NCBI GenBank assembly: GCA_024398105.1
Contig: JAKSJP010000008.1
Span: forward strand, 1-64,000
DNA from: Bacteroidales bacterium
Lineage (GTDB): Bacteria; Bacteroidota; Bacteroidia; Bacteroidales; UBA932
Direction of reading: 5' to 3'
Length of the DNA stretch: 64,000 nucleotides
The notes beneath the pieces are model-generated. The model saw nothing but the letters and a program-made list of their open reading frames with translations, was not told the origin of the DNA and made no database searches. The translations under genes were made by a program, and so were the position numbers. This document shows, piece after piece, positions 18,656 through 26,952 of the stretch. The first letter of the stretch is position 1. The number at the start of each line of letters is the position of its first letter.

Positions 18656-20371
18656 ATGAGAAGAATTGCGACTATCATAGCAGCGGCCGTCCTTTCAATC
18701 ACGGCCATGCACGCACAGGAAGCACCTGTGCTTGAACGTACCTATATAGCGACAGACAAGGATGCCTATGTGGCAGGAGACAGGATATGGTGCTCCGCAT
18801 TCTGCTTCAGGGCCGACAGCATCGGCCTTTCAAGGCAGAGTTCCGTAGCGTATGTCGAGCTTGTCTCTCCTACCGGAGACATATTCCAGACCGCGAAGAT
18901 ATATCTTGACGGCGGCAGAGGCTCAGGATATCTGGACCTCCCCGAGACCATGCCTACCGGCAACTACAGGATGTTCGCCTTCACCGCAGCCAACAAGAAC
19001 GAGGTGGAATATGACTTCCTTCAGAATTCAAAGGTGGTATCCGTACTCAACGCCAAGTTCCCGGCCAAGATAAAGGACAAGGTAGAGATCGTATCAGACG
19101 AGATCTACGCCCAGAGGAAAGAAAAGGTAGCTGCCGACCCTGAGGATGGCGATATCACCATCGATGTGCCAAGATTCAACAAGGGAGGCCAGCCTTTCTC
19201 AATAGGCATAAAGAACAATGGAGCGAAGATCGCGTCCCTCAGCGTATCTGTATTCCACGAGGATGCCATTGCATCTCCTGAGGACAAGGCGATCACATCA
19301 TTCGTCATTCCGTCTGTCAGCGGAATCAGGTATGAGCCAAGATACAGGATCGAGACAGAAGGCGAGTACATCTATGGAACGCTCAGCGGCAAGGACAGGG
19401 ATGAGATCATACAGAAGGAGTCAATGCCTACAGCCTATATCTCGACCCCAGGAAGCAATGGTGACACCTACACAGCAGCCATCCATGAAGACGGAAGTAT
19501 CATATTCGCCACGAACAACATCTACGGCAACAAGGAGCTTGTGACAGAGGTCGCAGACCTTGAGAATGCCGCTCTTACAGGTCTTATCGACCTGCAGAGC
19601 CCGTTCGTGAGCGTCGACGCAGACGTCCCTATGCTCGCTCTCTCTGAAGGTATCCAGAAGTCTGTGGTCGAGAGAGGACGCCAAGCGCAGATGTTCCGCA
19701 TGGAATACAGCGATTCCCTCGCCCAGTTCAAGCCAAGGCGTGAGGCGTTCCCATACTCCGATGACGAGGCCATCGTCTACAATCTCGACGACTATACCAG
19801 GTTCCCTACGGTCAGGGAGGTCCTCGTGGAGATCACCAACCTCGTACGTGTGCGAGGCAGGAACGAGAAGCAGAGGATCCAGGTCCTCACCAAGGAGCTT
19901 GACGGAGACGGAAATCTCAGCATGTCATGGGAGACTTCCCTCGTACTCCTCGACGGAGTCCCTGTATTCAAGCACTTCGAGATGATGGACTATGACGCCA
20001 TGCTCCTGAAGGAGATCCACGTATGGAGAGAGAGGTACATCTTCGGCAACAGGACTTTCTACGGAGTCGTCAACTTCATCTCGAAGAAGGGAAACATGGC
20101 CTTCATGGATTTCGGAAGCAACGTAAGGATCGTGGATTTCCAGGGTGTATGCTACCCTATGGAGTTCACTAAGAAATATGCCAAGGACGGCAAGGAAGAC
20201 ATACGGCAGACGATTTTCTGGAAACCTGAGCTCGAGGTCGCTCCTCAGCAGAGCGTCAGCATGGAATGCCAGGCACCGGATTACTTCGGAAGATTCAACG
20301 TGGTTGTCGAAGGAGTCACCGAAGATGGCAGTTTAATACATAAAAAGGCTACCTTTGTAGTCGAAGACTGA
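18656..20371 (+). CDS. secreted macroglobulin-like (MG2) domain protein
   Basis: The 571-aa product has a Sec signal (MRRIATII to MHAQ). The N-terminal TYIATDKDAYVAGDRIWCSA stretch matches the MG2-type beta-sandwich seen in alpha-2-macroglobulins and in many large Bacteroidetes envelope proteins; a second beta-rich region covers about 170-330. No thioester motif (CxEQ) is visible, so it is not a full protease trap. An ATG ten codons upstream overlaps the DUF4249 gene; 18656 is chosen because it gives the signal peptide. It forms a unit with the receptor and DUF4249 gene, and sufC follows after 7 nt. Confidence 0.72.
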   Translation: MRRIATIIAAAVLSITAMHAQEAPVLERTYIATDKDAYVAGDRIWCSAFCFRADSIGLSRQSSVAYVELVSPTGDIFQTAKIYLDGGRGSGYLDLPETMPTGNYRMFAFTAANKNEVEYDFLQNSKVVSVLNAKFPAKIKDKVEIVSDEIYAQRKEKVAADPEDGDITIDVPRFNKGGQPFSIGIKNNGAKIASLSVSVFHEDAIASPEDKAITSFVIPSVSGIRYEPRYRIETEGEYIYGTLSGKDRDEIIQKESMPTAYISTPGSNGDTYTAAIHEDGSIIFATNNIYGNKELVTEVADLENAALTGLIDLQSPFVSVDADVPMLALSEGIQKSVVERGRQAQMFRMEYSDSLAQFKPRREAFPYSDDEAIVYNLDDYTRFPTVREVLVEITNLVRVRGRNEKQRIQVLTKELDGDGNLSMSWETSLVLLDGVPVFKHFEMMDYDAMLLKEIHVWRERYIFGNRTFYGVVNFISKKGNMAFMDFGSNVRIVDFQGVCYPMEFTKKYAKDGKEDIRQTIFWKPELEVAPQQSVSMECQAPDYFGRFNVVVEGVTEDGSLIHKKATFVVED

Positions 20372-20378
20372 TTATGAT

Positions 20379-21125
<747 letters not shown>

Positions 21126-21129
21126 GACC

Positions 21130-21834
21130 ATGGTAGATTACGGACACTACATCGACGCTCCGATTCCGTCGGGAGAAGGCGTGATGACCGTCGAAGAGGG
21201 CTCAGTCCTCGAGAAGGTCTTCATCGTACGTCCCGGTTCGGAGACCCTTCCTTTCAGCAAGATAGTCGCGCTGAAGGATTCCCGTGCCGACATCTGCATC
21301 ATCGTCATGCCAGGCGTCGACATCGAGGTCCCTGTCTATGTCGACTTCGCGGGAGAAGGCGCCCATGTCAGCCTCAGCGGAATCTATCTCTGCGGCGGCA
21401 GCGAGAAGGTCACTTTCCGCACAGAAGTACGCCACAGGGTCGGCAACTGCATCTCTGACCAGCTCTTCAACGGTATCGCAGGCGGAGATTCGCGCGCTGC
21501 GTTCTACGGCAGGATCGCCGTCGCACCTGATGCGCAGAAGACAGAAGCATACCAGTCGAACCACAACATACTCGTATCCCAGAGCGCCAAGGTAGACACC
21601 AAGCCTCAGCTTGAGATCTACGCCGACGACGTGAAGTGCTCCCATGGAGCGACCATCGGCAGCCTCAATCCGGACGAGCAGTTCTACATGCGCTCGAGAG
21701 GAATCAGCGAGAAGGAGGCCAAGATCCTCCAGATGATTTCCTTCGTCGCCCCTGTCCTCGCCCACATCGCCGACGAATCCCTCAGGGAAGAGGTCGCCGC
21801 CGAAGTCGAAAGCAACATCCGCAGCCTCGCGTAG
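21130..21834 (+). CDS. sufD: short SufD-like Fe-S scaffold protein
   Basis: The 234-aa product is the partner of SufB and SufC. It keeps the SufD core and C-terminal end: YQSNHNILVSQSAKVDTKP, LEIYADDVKCSHGATIG with the conserved Cys-Ser-His, and LNPDEQFYMRSRGISEKEA. Typical SufD proteins are over 400 aa and have an N-terminal helical domain that is missing here. The reading frame upstream is occupied by sufC, so this is not a miscalled start. The ATG at 21130 is preferred over an upstream TTG at 21112. No sufS follows. Confidence 0.85.
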   Translation: MVDYGHYIDAPIPSGEGVMTVEEGSVLEKVFIVRPGSETLPFSKIVALKDSRADICIIVMPGVDIEVPVYVDFAGEGAHVSLSGIYLCGGSEKVTFRTEVRHRVGNCISDQLFNGIAGGDSRAAFYGRIAVAPDAQKTEAYQSNHNILVSQSAKVDTKPQLEIYADDVKCSHGATIGSLNPDEQFYMRSRGISEKEAKILQMISFVAPVLAHIADESLREEVAAEVESNIRSLA

Positions 21835-21847
21835 CGGCCGGGACAGC

Positions 21848-21889
21848 GGCAGAACTCAGCATTCAGGATTGGCAGAATTCAGCATTCAG
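21848..21889 (+). repeat. two 19-nt direct repeats before ispE
   Basis: GGCAGAACTCAGCATTCAG (21848-21866) and GGCAGAATTCAGCATTCAG (21871-21889) differ at one base and have a 23-nt period. They fill most of the 60-nt gap between sufD and ispE and end 5 nt before the ispE ATG. Function unknown. Confidence 0.75.
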
Positions 21890-21894
21890 CAGCA

Positions 21895-22767
21895 ATGACA
21901 ACAGAACCGAACGTCAAAGTCAACCTCGGACTCAACGTCCTGAGAAAGCGTGAGGACGGGTACCATGATCTTGATACCCTCTTCGTACCATATTTCGGAA
22001 TCCACGACGTCCTCGAGATCATCAAGGGCGACGATTTCAGCGAGACCAGCGCTTCCCTCGCGAAGCGTTATGAGCATGGTACCCAGATTGCGCAGGCCAT
22101 TTCTGAGGACGGCAAGCTGATGATCACCATCGCCCGCAAGGAAGGCGTCGACTGGGACCCTCTCAAGGACCTTACAGCGAAGGCCTATTACCTGCTGGAC
22201 AAGGAGTTCGGGCTTGGACCCGTCAAGATATTCCTTGAGAAGACCTCTCCTGTCGGAGCAGGACTCGGCGGAGGTTCAGCAGACGCGGCATTTGCGCTGA
22301 AGATGCTCAACGAGCTGTTCGGGCTCGGTCTTTCCGAAGAGGCTCTTGCCGCCTACGCAGCCCAGCTCGGAAGCGACTGCGCATTCTTCATCTACAACAG
22401 ACCGATGCTCGGCGAAGGCCGAGGCGAGATCCTTAACGCCTATCCACTTGAGGATATCGACTACGGTCAAGATGGAGCGGAAAGCTGCTCTTACGTACTC
22501 AAGGTTGTAGTACCCGAGGGTATAGCAGTCTCAACAGCTGAAGCCTACAAGGGAATCGTACCTGCAATACCGGCAACGGACCTTCGCACATTGCTCAAAG
22601 GCGATGTAGAATCATGGAAAGAGTCTCTCTCCAACGACTTTGAAGTCACCGTATTCAAAGCCCATCCAGAGCTCACAGCAATCAAGCGCTCGCTATATGA
22701 CTGCGGTGCAGCCTACGCATCAATGTCCGGAAGCGGCTCTGCACTTTTCGGTATATATAAGAAATAG
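21895..22767 (+). CDS. ispE: 4-diphosphocytidyl-2-C-methyl-D-erythritol kinase
   Basis: The 290-aa GHMP kinase phosphorylates CDP-methylerythritol in the MEP isoprenoid pathway. Motif 1 is NVKVNLGLNVLRKREDGYHD at the N-terminus, motif 2 is TSPVGAGLGGGSADAAFAL near 120-138 (ATP-binding glycine-rich loop), and motif 3 is ASMSGSGSALFG near the end. Length fits the family. tsaE begins 1 nt after the stop. Confidence 0.93.
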   Translation: MTTEPNVKVNLGLNVLRKREDGYHDLDTLFVPYFGIHDVLEIIKGDDFSETSASLAKRYEHGTQIAQAISEDGKLMITIARKEGVDWDPLKDLTAKAYYLLDKEFGLGPVKIFLEKTSPVGAGLGGGSADAAFALKMLNELFGLGLSEEALAAYAAQLGSDCAFFIYNRPMLGEGRGEILNAYPLEDIDYGQDGAESCSYVLKVVVPEGIAVSTAEAYKGIVPAIPATDLRTLLKGDVESWKESLSNDFEVTVFKAHPELTAIKRSLYDCGAAYASMSGSGSALFGIYKK

Positions 22768-22768
22768 T

Positions 22769-23194
22769 ATGAAACACATCATCACGATAAAGGACCTGAA
22801 CGACCTTGACAGAGCTGCCAAGCAGTTCCTCGAGGAGATCGGCGACAACAAGCTGATTGCATTCTTCGCACCTATGGGTTCTGGCAAGACAACTTTCACA
22901 ACAGCGATCTGCCGCCAGCTTGGCGTCGAGGAGGATGCAGTCAGCTCCCCTACCTTCGCAATCGTGAACGAGTACCGCACAGCCAGTGGCGAGATGATGT
23001 ACCACTTCGACTTCTACCGACTCAACCGCCCGGAGGAGGCGCTGGACATCGGCTTCTACGACTATATCGACAGCGGCAACCTCTGCATCATGGAATGGCC
23101 TGAGAACATCGAGGAGATACTCCCCGAGGAAACCCTCCGTGTCAGCATCACAGCCAACCCTGACCTCTCCCGCACCGTCTGCTGGGAGGACTGA
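22769..23194 (+). CDS. tsaE: tRNA threonylcarbamoyladenosine biosynthesis ATPase TsaE
   Basis: The 141-aa P-loop protein works with TsaB and TsaD to make t6A37 in ANN-decoding tRNAs. Walker A is APMGSGKTTFTTAI near residues 34-47; SSPTFAIVNEY near 59-69 and HFDFYRL near 78-84 are family hallmarks, and ICIMEWPENI-like LCIMEWPENI near 103 is the Walker B region. An upstream in-frame start lies inside ispE; 22769 gives the normal length. Confidence 0.93.
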   Translation: MKHIITIKDLNDLDRAAKQFLEEIGDNKLIAFFAPMGSGKTTFTTAICRQLGVEEDAVSSPTFAIVNEYRTASGEMMYHFDFYRLNRPEEALDIGFYDYIDSGNLCIMEWPENIEEILPEETLRVSITANPDLSRTVCWED

Positions 23195-23302
23195 CGTCCA
23201 TAGGACCGATGCCCAGCGGTGCAATCAAGGTGCTTTTTGCACCTGGAAGGCATCTCAAGTGGATCATGTGGTGCAGAGCCGTGATTCATCCATACTGGAA
23301 TG

Positions 23303-23455
23303 AAACCCGAAAATCACCTTCCACCTGAAACCTCATTGTGTTGCGTATATTGCCATTCTTGGTGGATGGTGAGGCAATTTTGTCTCACCTTCCACACCAA
23401 CCATGATTCCAAGCGGATACAGTGCATTCCAGCGTGGAAGGTGATTTTCAGGTTT
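23303..23455. repeat. palindromic repeat copy A, right-hand neighbour of the RAYT gene's 3' end
   Basis: A 153-nt imperfect palindrome. The 22-nt arms (23303-23324 and 23434-23455) match at 21 of 22 positions when inverted, with core GAAAATCACCTTCCAC. Inside is a nested hairpin at 23359-23400: TTGGTG/CACCAA outside, GGTGAG/CTCACC inside, loop GCAATTTTGT. Positions 23298-23404 match copy B (24762-24868) at 104 of 107 bases; the last part of the interior differs while the arms are kept. Such repeats are typical substrates of REP-associated transposases. Confidence 0.85.
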
Positions 23456-23579
23456 CGGTTAAGCAGGGGTACCTGTCAAGCAAGCAACTTCTGTCATGCA
23501 GGAGGTGACGGTCATACAGTGAGGTGTCGGTCATTCCGTAGGTTCCGGTCAGCCAGGGAAAGCGGTTAAGCAGCAGAGG
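23456..23579 (+). repeat. degenerate tandem array, seven units of 17-19 nt
   Basis: Units start at 23456, 23473, 23491, 23509, 23528, 23546 and 23563 and share the opening CGGTCA or CTGTCA, then a CAG-like core and AGG-like end. First and last units both open CGGTTAAGCAG. The array abuts the right arm of palindrome copy A and precedes the 3' end of the RAYT gene. It has no ORF of interest and lacks the repeat-spacer alternation of CRISPR. Function unknown. Confidence 0.5.
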
Positions 23580-23641
23580 GCAGATGGATTTCTGGCTCGC
23601 TGAACTCAGGGCGCAACCCTATCCTGTGCATGTCACTGCAT

Positions 23642-24604
23642 TCACAAGAGAGTCTTGACTTCATCATAGACCAATCCGCAAAGGCGGGCAATCTGCTTTA
23701 CCGAGCTGTTATACTTAGCCTTGAGTGCTTTGGCAAGTCTAAGTCGCTGAGCTGAAGACAGTTTTCTGACCGTCTGCACACCAAACATCCTCTGGCACAT
23801 CTCGTTCTTGTTCTGTCTCATCTCCTGCATAGGGACAGACAGCATCGATATAGTTCCACCACGCTGCTCGATATCATCCTCACGCGTCCTCCCCATGAAA
23901 TATAAAAAGCTCCTGCAGGTCCTGAATACGGCCTCGACCAGTTCGTAGGCAACATAATTTGACGGTACCACCATGCCCTCGAATAATTCCAGATTCTCAT
24001 AACCAGTTCTACGAGTCCGCAGGAGGTCACGTTGGAATCTTATTCCAGGATTCAACAGACCATCTGAATATTTTGTCCAAACCGGGCTGGTCCACAAACC
24101 CTGTTTCCTGAAATACAAAGCCGCACTTGACCATGGATAGTCATAAGGATTGTAGGACAGCCCACCTACCGTAGGATTTCTCAGGACATAGCATATGGCT
24201 GTCTTAAGATATACATCATCCGTGATAGGTTGGTAATTGACCGGGACATCGGATAGTTTTTTCATGTCACCATGATCATGGGCTATCGCCATCGATGTCA
24301 GCTTTATATATTCATGCATGAATCGGTTGCATTCGTCAAACTCACCATACAGGATGAAATGTATATGCGTATCCATCAAGCAGAAAGCCAATATCACTAT
24401 CTGGAATCTGGCGGCCAGCACATAGATACGGTTCATGCCGGCGGCAAAGTCCTTGTCGTTCATGAAAATTGCATCAACCGCATTGCCATCAGTCGTAAAA
24501 TGCCAGCATTTCCTGACCTTCACTTTCGACCCACTCACATATGGGACATTGATGCCCAGATCAGTTTCAATCAGGGACAAAGAATCATCATTGAGCTCAA
24601 TCAT
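23642..24604 (-). CDS. REP-associated tyrosine transposase (HUH, Y1 family)
   Basis: The 320-aa protein is a single-strand DNA nuclease of the HUH class. The metal-binding His-x-His is in LMDTHIHFILYG near residues 77-88, and the likely nucleophile Tyr is in HEYIKLTS near 99-106. YVLRNPTVGGLSYNPYDYPWSS near 140-161 is characteristic of the group, as is a C-terminal helix-turn-helix region (SSAQRLRLAKALKAKYNSS onward). It is a solitary chromosomal gene between two 153-nt palindromic repeats, in the convergent gap between tsaE and comM, so a REP-dedicated (RAYT) role fits better than an IS200-type insertion sequence. The gene looks intact. Confidence 0.88.
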   Translation of the reverse strand: MIELNDDSLSLIETDLGINVPYVSGSKVKVRKCWHFTTDGNAVDAIFMNDKDFAAGMNRIYVLAARFQIVILAFCLMDTHIHFILYGEFDECNRFMHEYIKLTSMAIAHDHGDMKKLSDVPVNYQPITDDVYLKTAICYVLRNPTVGGLSYNPYDYPWSSAALYFRKQGLWTSPVWTKYSDGLLNPGIRFQRDLLRTRRTGYENLELFEGMVVPSNYVAYELVEAVFRTCRSFLYFMGRTREDDIEQRGGTISMLSVPMQEMRQNKNEMCQRMFGVQTVRKLSSAQRLRLAKALKAKYNSSVKQIARLCGLVYDEVKTLL

Positions 24605-24766
24605 AACTACTTGTTTTCATATATCTTATAATTATAGCCAGCCAGGGACCCCGAGTCTACGGCAATAGTAGACCCAAGACTTTCATCGGGACCTGTTGCA
24701 AAGACAGACTCTCAAATACTACTGCAAGGAGCCAGCGTATGGATGCCATGAATGACATCTCGAATG

Positions 24767-24919
24767 AAACCCGAAAATCACCTTCCACCTGAAACCTCAT
24801 TGTGTTACGTATATTGCCATTCTTGGTGGCAGGTGAGGCAATTTTGTCTCACCTTCCACACCAACCATAGACCAAAGCAGTTATACGGCATATCCGCGTG
24901 GAAGGTGATTTTCATGTTT
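24767..24919. repeat. palindromic repeat copy B, upstream of the RAYT gene
   Basis: A 153-nt palindrome in the same orientation as copy A. Arms are 24767-24788 and 24898-24919, and the inner hairpin is 24823-24864. Three of the bases that differ from copy A in the first 107 nt include the two in the hairpin bulge (CA for AT), so paired positions are kept. It ends 24 nt before the comM stop codon. Confidence 0.85.
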
Positions 24920-24942
24920 GCATCCGCCGGCATAAAAGGTCC

Positions 24943-26565
24943 CTACATCACCTTGTCAAGGAAGCGGTAGCTGATTGCTTCAGAGACATGGGAGACCTCG
25001 ATCTGGGTTTTGCCCTCGAGATCGGCGATGGTCCGCGCGATCTTTAAGATTCGCGCATACGCACGTGCGGACAGGCCCATTCTCTTCATGGCTTTCTCAA
25101 GAAGGTCCATGCAGTCCTTGTCCAGGGGGCAGAACTCCTTGAGCTGTTCGGAATTCATCTCGGAGTTGGTCGTGATGGGAAGTGCGGAGAAGCGCTGCAG
25201 CTGGATGTCCCTTGCCTTCTTCACTCGGAGCGAGACCTCAGCGCTGGATTCTTCCCGCCGGGTGCGGCGGACAAGCCGGGACGGGTCGACGCTGTGGAGC
25301 CAGAGCTGCAGGTCGATCCTGTCCAGGACAGGGCCCGACAGACGGCTCATGTAGTTCATTCTGGCGCCCACGGAGCAGGTGCATCTTTCCCCTTCTCCGT
25401 AATAGCCGCAAGGGCAAGGGTTCGCTGCGGCGACAAGCATGAAGGAGGCTGGGTACTGCACTTTGGAGCGAAGGCGTGAGATCGTCACGACCCTGTCTTC
25501 AAGAGGTCCCCTGAGCGCCTCTGCCACCGATTTCGGCATCTGCATGTACTCATCGATGAACAGTACGCCCGACTGGGCCAGGGACACTTCCCCTGGCATG
25601 ATGTTGTCGCCGCTGCCTCCTCCAAGGATCGCCGGCAGCGAGGAACTGTAGTGCGGCGCCCTGAAAGGCCTCCGTTTCATCAGCCCATACTCGTCCACAG
25701 CCTTTCCTGCGACCGAATAGATCTTGCTGACGACTATCGATTCCTTCTTGGTCATGGGAGGAAGTATCCCAGGCAGGGCCTTGGCGAGGGAGCTCTTGCC
25801 ACTCCCAGGGGCACCGACCATGATCACATTGTGCCCCCCGGCGGCCGCGATCTCAAGCCCGCGCTTCGCGCCGTCCTGGCCGACGATGTCAGCGAAATCC
25901 AGGGCGTCGTTCCTGAGGGAGCGGGAAGACGGTCCTGCAGCACTCTCGGGGCATGGTGCCGGTCCTGCCCCCGTACGGCCATCGGCCCTGCCGGAACCTG
26001 TACCGCCAGCCAATATCTCGCGGGCCCGGTTGAAGATCAGGAGGTCGCTGGGGTCGTCCTCTTCCTGAAGGACGAGCAATGCCTCGTGGATATCCCGGAC
26101 TGCGAAGATGTCAAGGCCTTCGACCTCGGCGACCTGAAGGGCGGAGCCGAGGGGAAGGATGCAGCCGGAAAGGCCCTTGCGGGCGGCCAGTTCAGCGATC
26201 GGCAGAGCACCCGGGACGTCCCTTACGGAGCCGTCAAGGCCGAGTTCCCCCATGATCATATACTTCCCGAGGCCGGGAAGGGAGACCTGGTCGGACGCGG
26301 CGATGATTCCCAGGGCTATGGGAAGGTCGTACCCGCCTCCTTTCTTATGGACGTCCGCGGGAGCGAGATTGATGACTATCTTGCGGCCCGGGACGCGGAA
26401 GCCTGAAGCGTTGAGAGCGGTGATGGTCCTGAGAAGGCTTTCCTTCACGGCGGCATCCGCCAGTCCGACAAGGTGGATACCAATTCCGTTGCTGATGTCA
26501 ATCTCCACAGTAACGGATTCTGCATCTATTCCGATGCATCTAGCAGCATTGATGTTGATAAGCAT
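24943..26565 (-). CDS. comM: YifB/ComM-family AAA+ Mg-chelatase-like ATPase
   Basis: The 540-aa cytoplasmic ATPase belongs to a family where ComM is a helicase promoting branch migration in natural transformation. Residues 1-165 form the N-terminal domain (DADAAVKES-like GLADAAVKESLLRT; NLAPADVHKKGGGYDLPIALG). A low-complexity Gly/Pro/Ser linker covers about 190-220. The AAA+ core has Walker A GAPGSGKSSLAK near 246-257, Walker B VLFIDEY near 310 and a Cys cluster CPCGYYGEGERCTC near 380-394. The start at 26565 matches the usual MLxxxxxA beginning; the longer ORF to 26616 is not needed. Confidence 0.9.
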   Translation of the reverse strand: MLININAARCIGIDAESVTVEIDISNGIGIHLVGLADAAVKESLLRTITALNASGFRVPGRKIVINLAPADVHKKGGGYDLPIALGIIAASDQVSLPGLGKYMIMGELGLDGSVRDVPGALPIAELAARKGLSGCILPLGSALQVAEVEGLDIFAVRDIHEALLVLQEEDDPSDLLIFNRAREILAGGTGSGRADGRTGAGPAPCPESAAGPSSRSLRNDALDFADIVGQDGAKRGLEIAAAGGHNVIMVGAPGSGKSSLAKALPGILPPMTKKESIVVSKIYSVAGKAVDEYGLMKRRPFRAPHYSSSLPAILGGGSGDNIMPGEVSLAQSGVLFIDEYMQMPKSVAEALRGPLEDRVVTISRLRSKVQYPASFMLVAAANPCPCGYYGEGERCTCSVGARMNYMSRLSGPVLDRIDLQLWLHSVDPSRLVRRTRREESSAEVSLRVKKARDIQLQRFSALPITTNSEMNSEQLKEFCPLDKDCMDLLEKAMKRMGLSARAYARILKIARTIADLEGKTQIEVSHVSEAISYRFLDKVM

Positions 26566-26715
26566 AAGTGTCTGAATTGCTGATTGCACGAGCCGTGCAA
26601 CCTGTTTCAGGACCAAAGAAAAATATTATCAATATTTAAGCAAAACAATACACCACACTTACAATCTGTTCGCCACATTATTAAAATTCCTTAACTATTT
26701 AATGATTTTTAACCT

Positions 26716-26735
26716 GGTAAAGATTATTATTTACC
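26716..26735. repeat. inverted repeat in the comM-ilv intergenic region
   Basis: GGTAAA (26716-26721) and TTTACC (26730-26735) are inverted around 8 nt. The left arm is part of CCTGGTAAAGA, a word that also occurs twice at 63783-63815. It may be an operator; nothing ties it to a regulator. Confidence 0.3.
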
Positions 26736-26776
26736 AAGTAAGAAATAAATTGTAACTTGCCATCTAGGGCGCTATG

Positions 26777-26817
26777 AACCAGTTATCTTCCGCTAAATCG
26801 TTTTTGACTGGTTTTTT
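26777..26817 (+). terminator. weak terminator-like hairpin upstream of the ilv promoter
   Basis: AACCAGT (26777-26783) pairs with ACTGGTT (26807-26813) over a 23-nt loop, followed by six T. It ends 2 nt before the -33 box of the ilv promoter. A promoter for it is not convincing (TAACTTGC at 26753 is one base short of the consensus). It may end an RNA started in the AT-rich region 26640-26760, where I see no gene. Confidence 0.4.
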
Positions 26818-26818
26818 C

Positions 26819-26850
26819 TTTGAATTTATCTTATCATTTAATAGATTTGC
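26819..26850 (+). promoter_or_regulatory. promoter of the ilv-leu operon
   Basis: TTTG (26819-26822), 19 nt, then TAGATTTGC (26842-26850) gives a full Bacteroidetes consensus. Expected start is near 26857, leaving about 21 nt before the leader-peptide ATG. Confidence 0.8.
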
Positions 26851-26877
26851 ACCCGAAACTTTAACAACAGGAATAAA

Positions 26878-26952
26878 ATGTCCAATCTTATCGTCGTCAT
26901 TCTCGTCGTCGTCCTTACCCTAAAGGTAGAAGGACTGGGAAAGCGCGCCTAA
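26878..26952 (+). CDS. branched-chain amino-acid leader peptide (attenuator)
   Basis: A 24-codon ORF whose product has 13 branched-chain residues: five Leu, six Val and two Ile. They are packed in codons 4-13 (LIVVILVVVL), with Leu15, Val17 and Leu20 after. It ends GKRA then TAA at 26950. It lies 21 nt after the expected transcription start and 25 nt before a terminator hairpin, directly ahead of ilvD. It is functionally like enterobacterial ilv leader peptides: translation speed through the Leu/Val/Ile codons senses charged tRNA. The assignment rests on composition, position and the RNA folds. Confidence 0.82.
   Translation: MSNLIVVILVVVLTLKVEGLGKRA

Noticed and set aside
23300-23569. 89-codon ORF across palindrome copy A and the tandem array
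   Set aside because: The frame follows repeat DNA, and copy B's equivalent frame ends at another place with a different tail. Cys/His/Trp-rich product without a known pattern.
23456-23579. CRISPR array
   Set aside because: The units are short, degenerate and contiguous with no unique spacers, and no cas genes are present.
23642-24604. IS200/IS605 insertion sequence
   Set aside because: The protein is larger, has the C-terminal helix-turn-helix and RAYT-type motifs, and is flanked by REP-like palindromes on both sides; no tnpB-like gene is near.
24272-24631. 119-codon plus-strand ORF opposite the RAYT N-terminus
   Set aside because: Shadow of the transposase; its sequence shows no coherent domain and ends in the AT-rich upstream region.
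25651-26406. 251-codon plus-strand ORF inside comM
   Set aside because: It is antisense to a clear ATPase with all motifs, and the GC-rich codon pattern of comM leaves the opposite frame open. No signal, domain or promoter supports it.
26774-26923. 49-codon ORF with a Phe-rich stretch (FLTGFFFEF) before the ilv leader
   Set aside because: It would begin upstream of the consensus promoter and overlaps the leader peptide in another frame. Its Phe content comes from T-rich DNA of the hairpin and promoter, and no aromatic biosynthesis gene follows.
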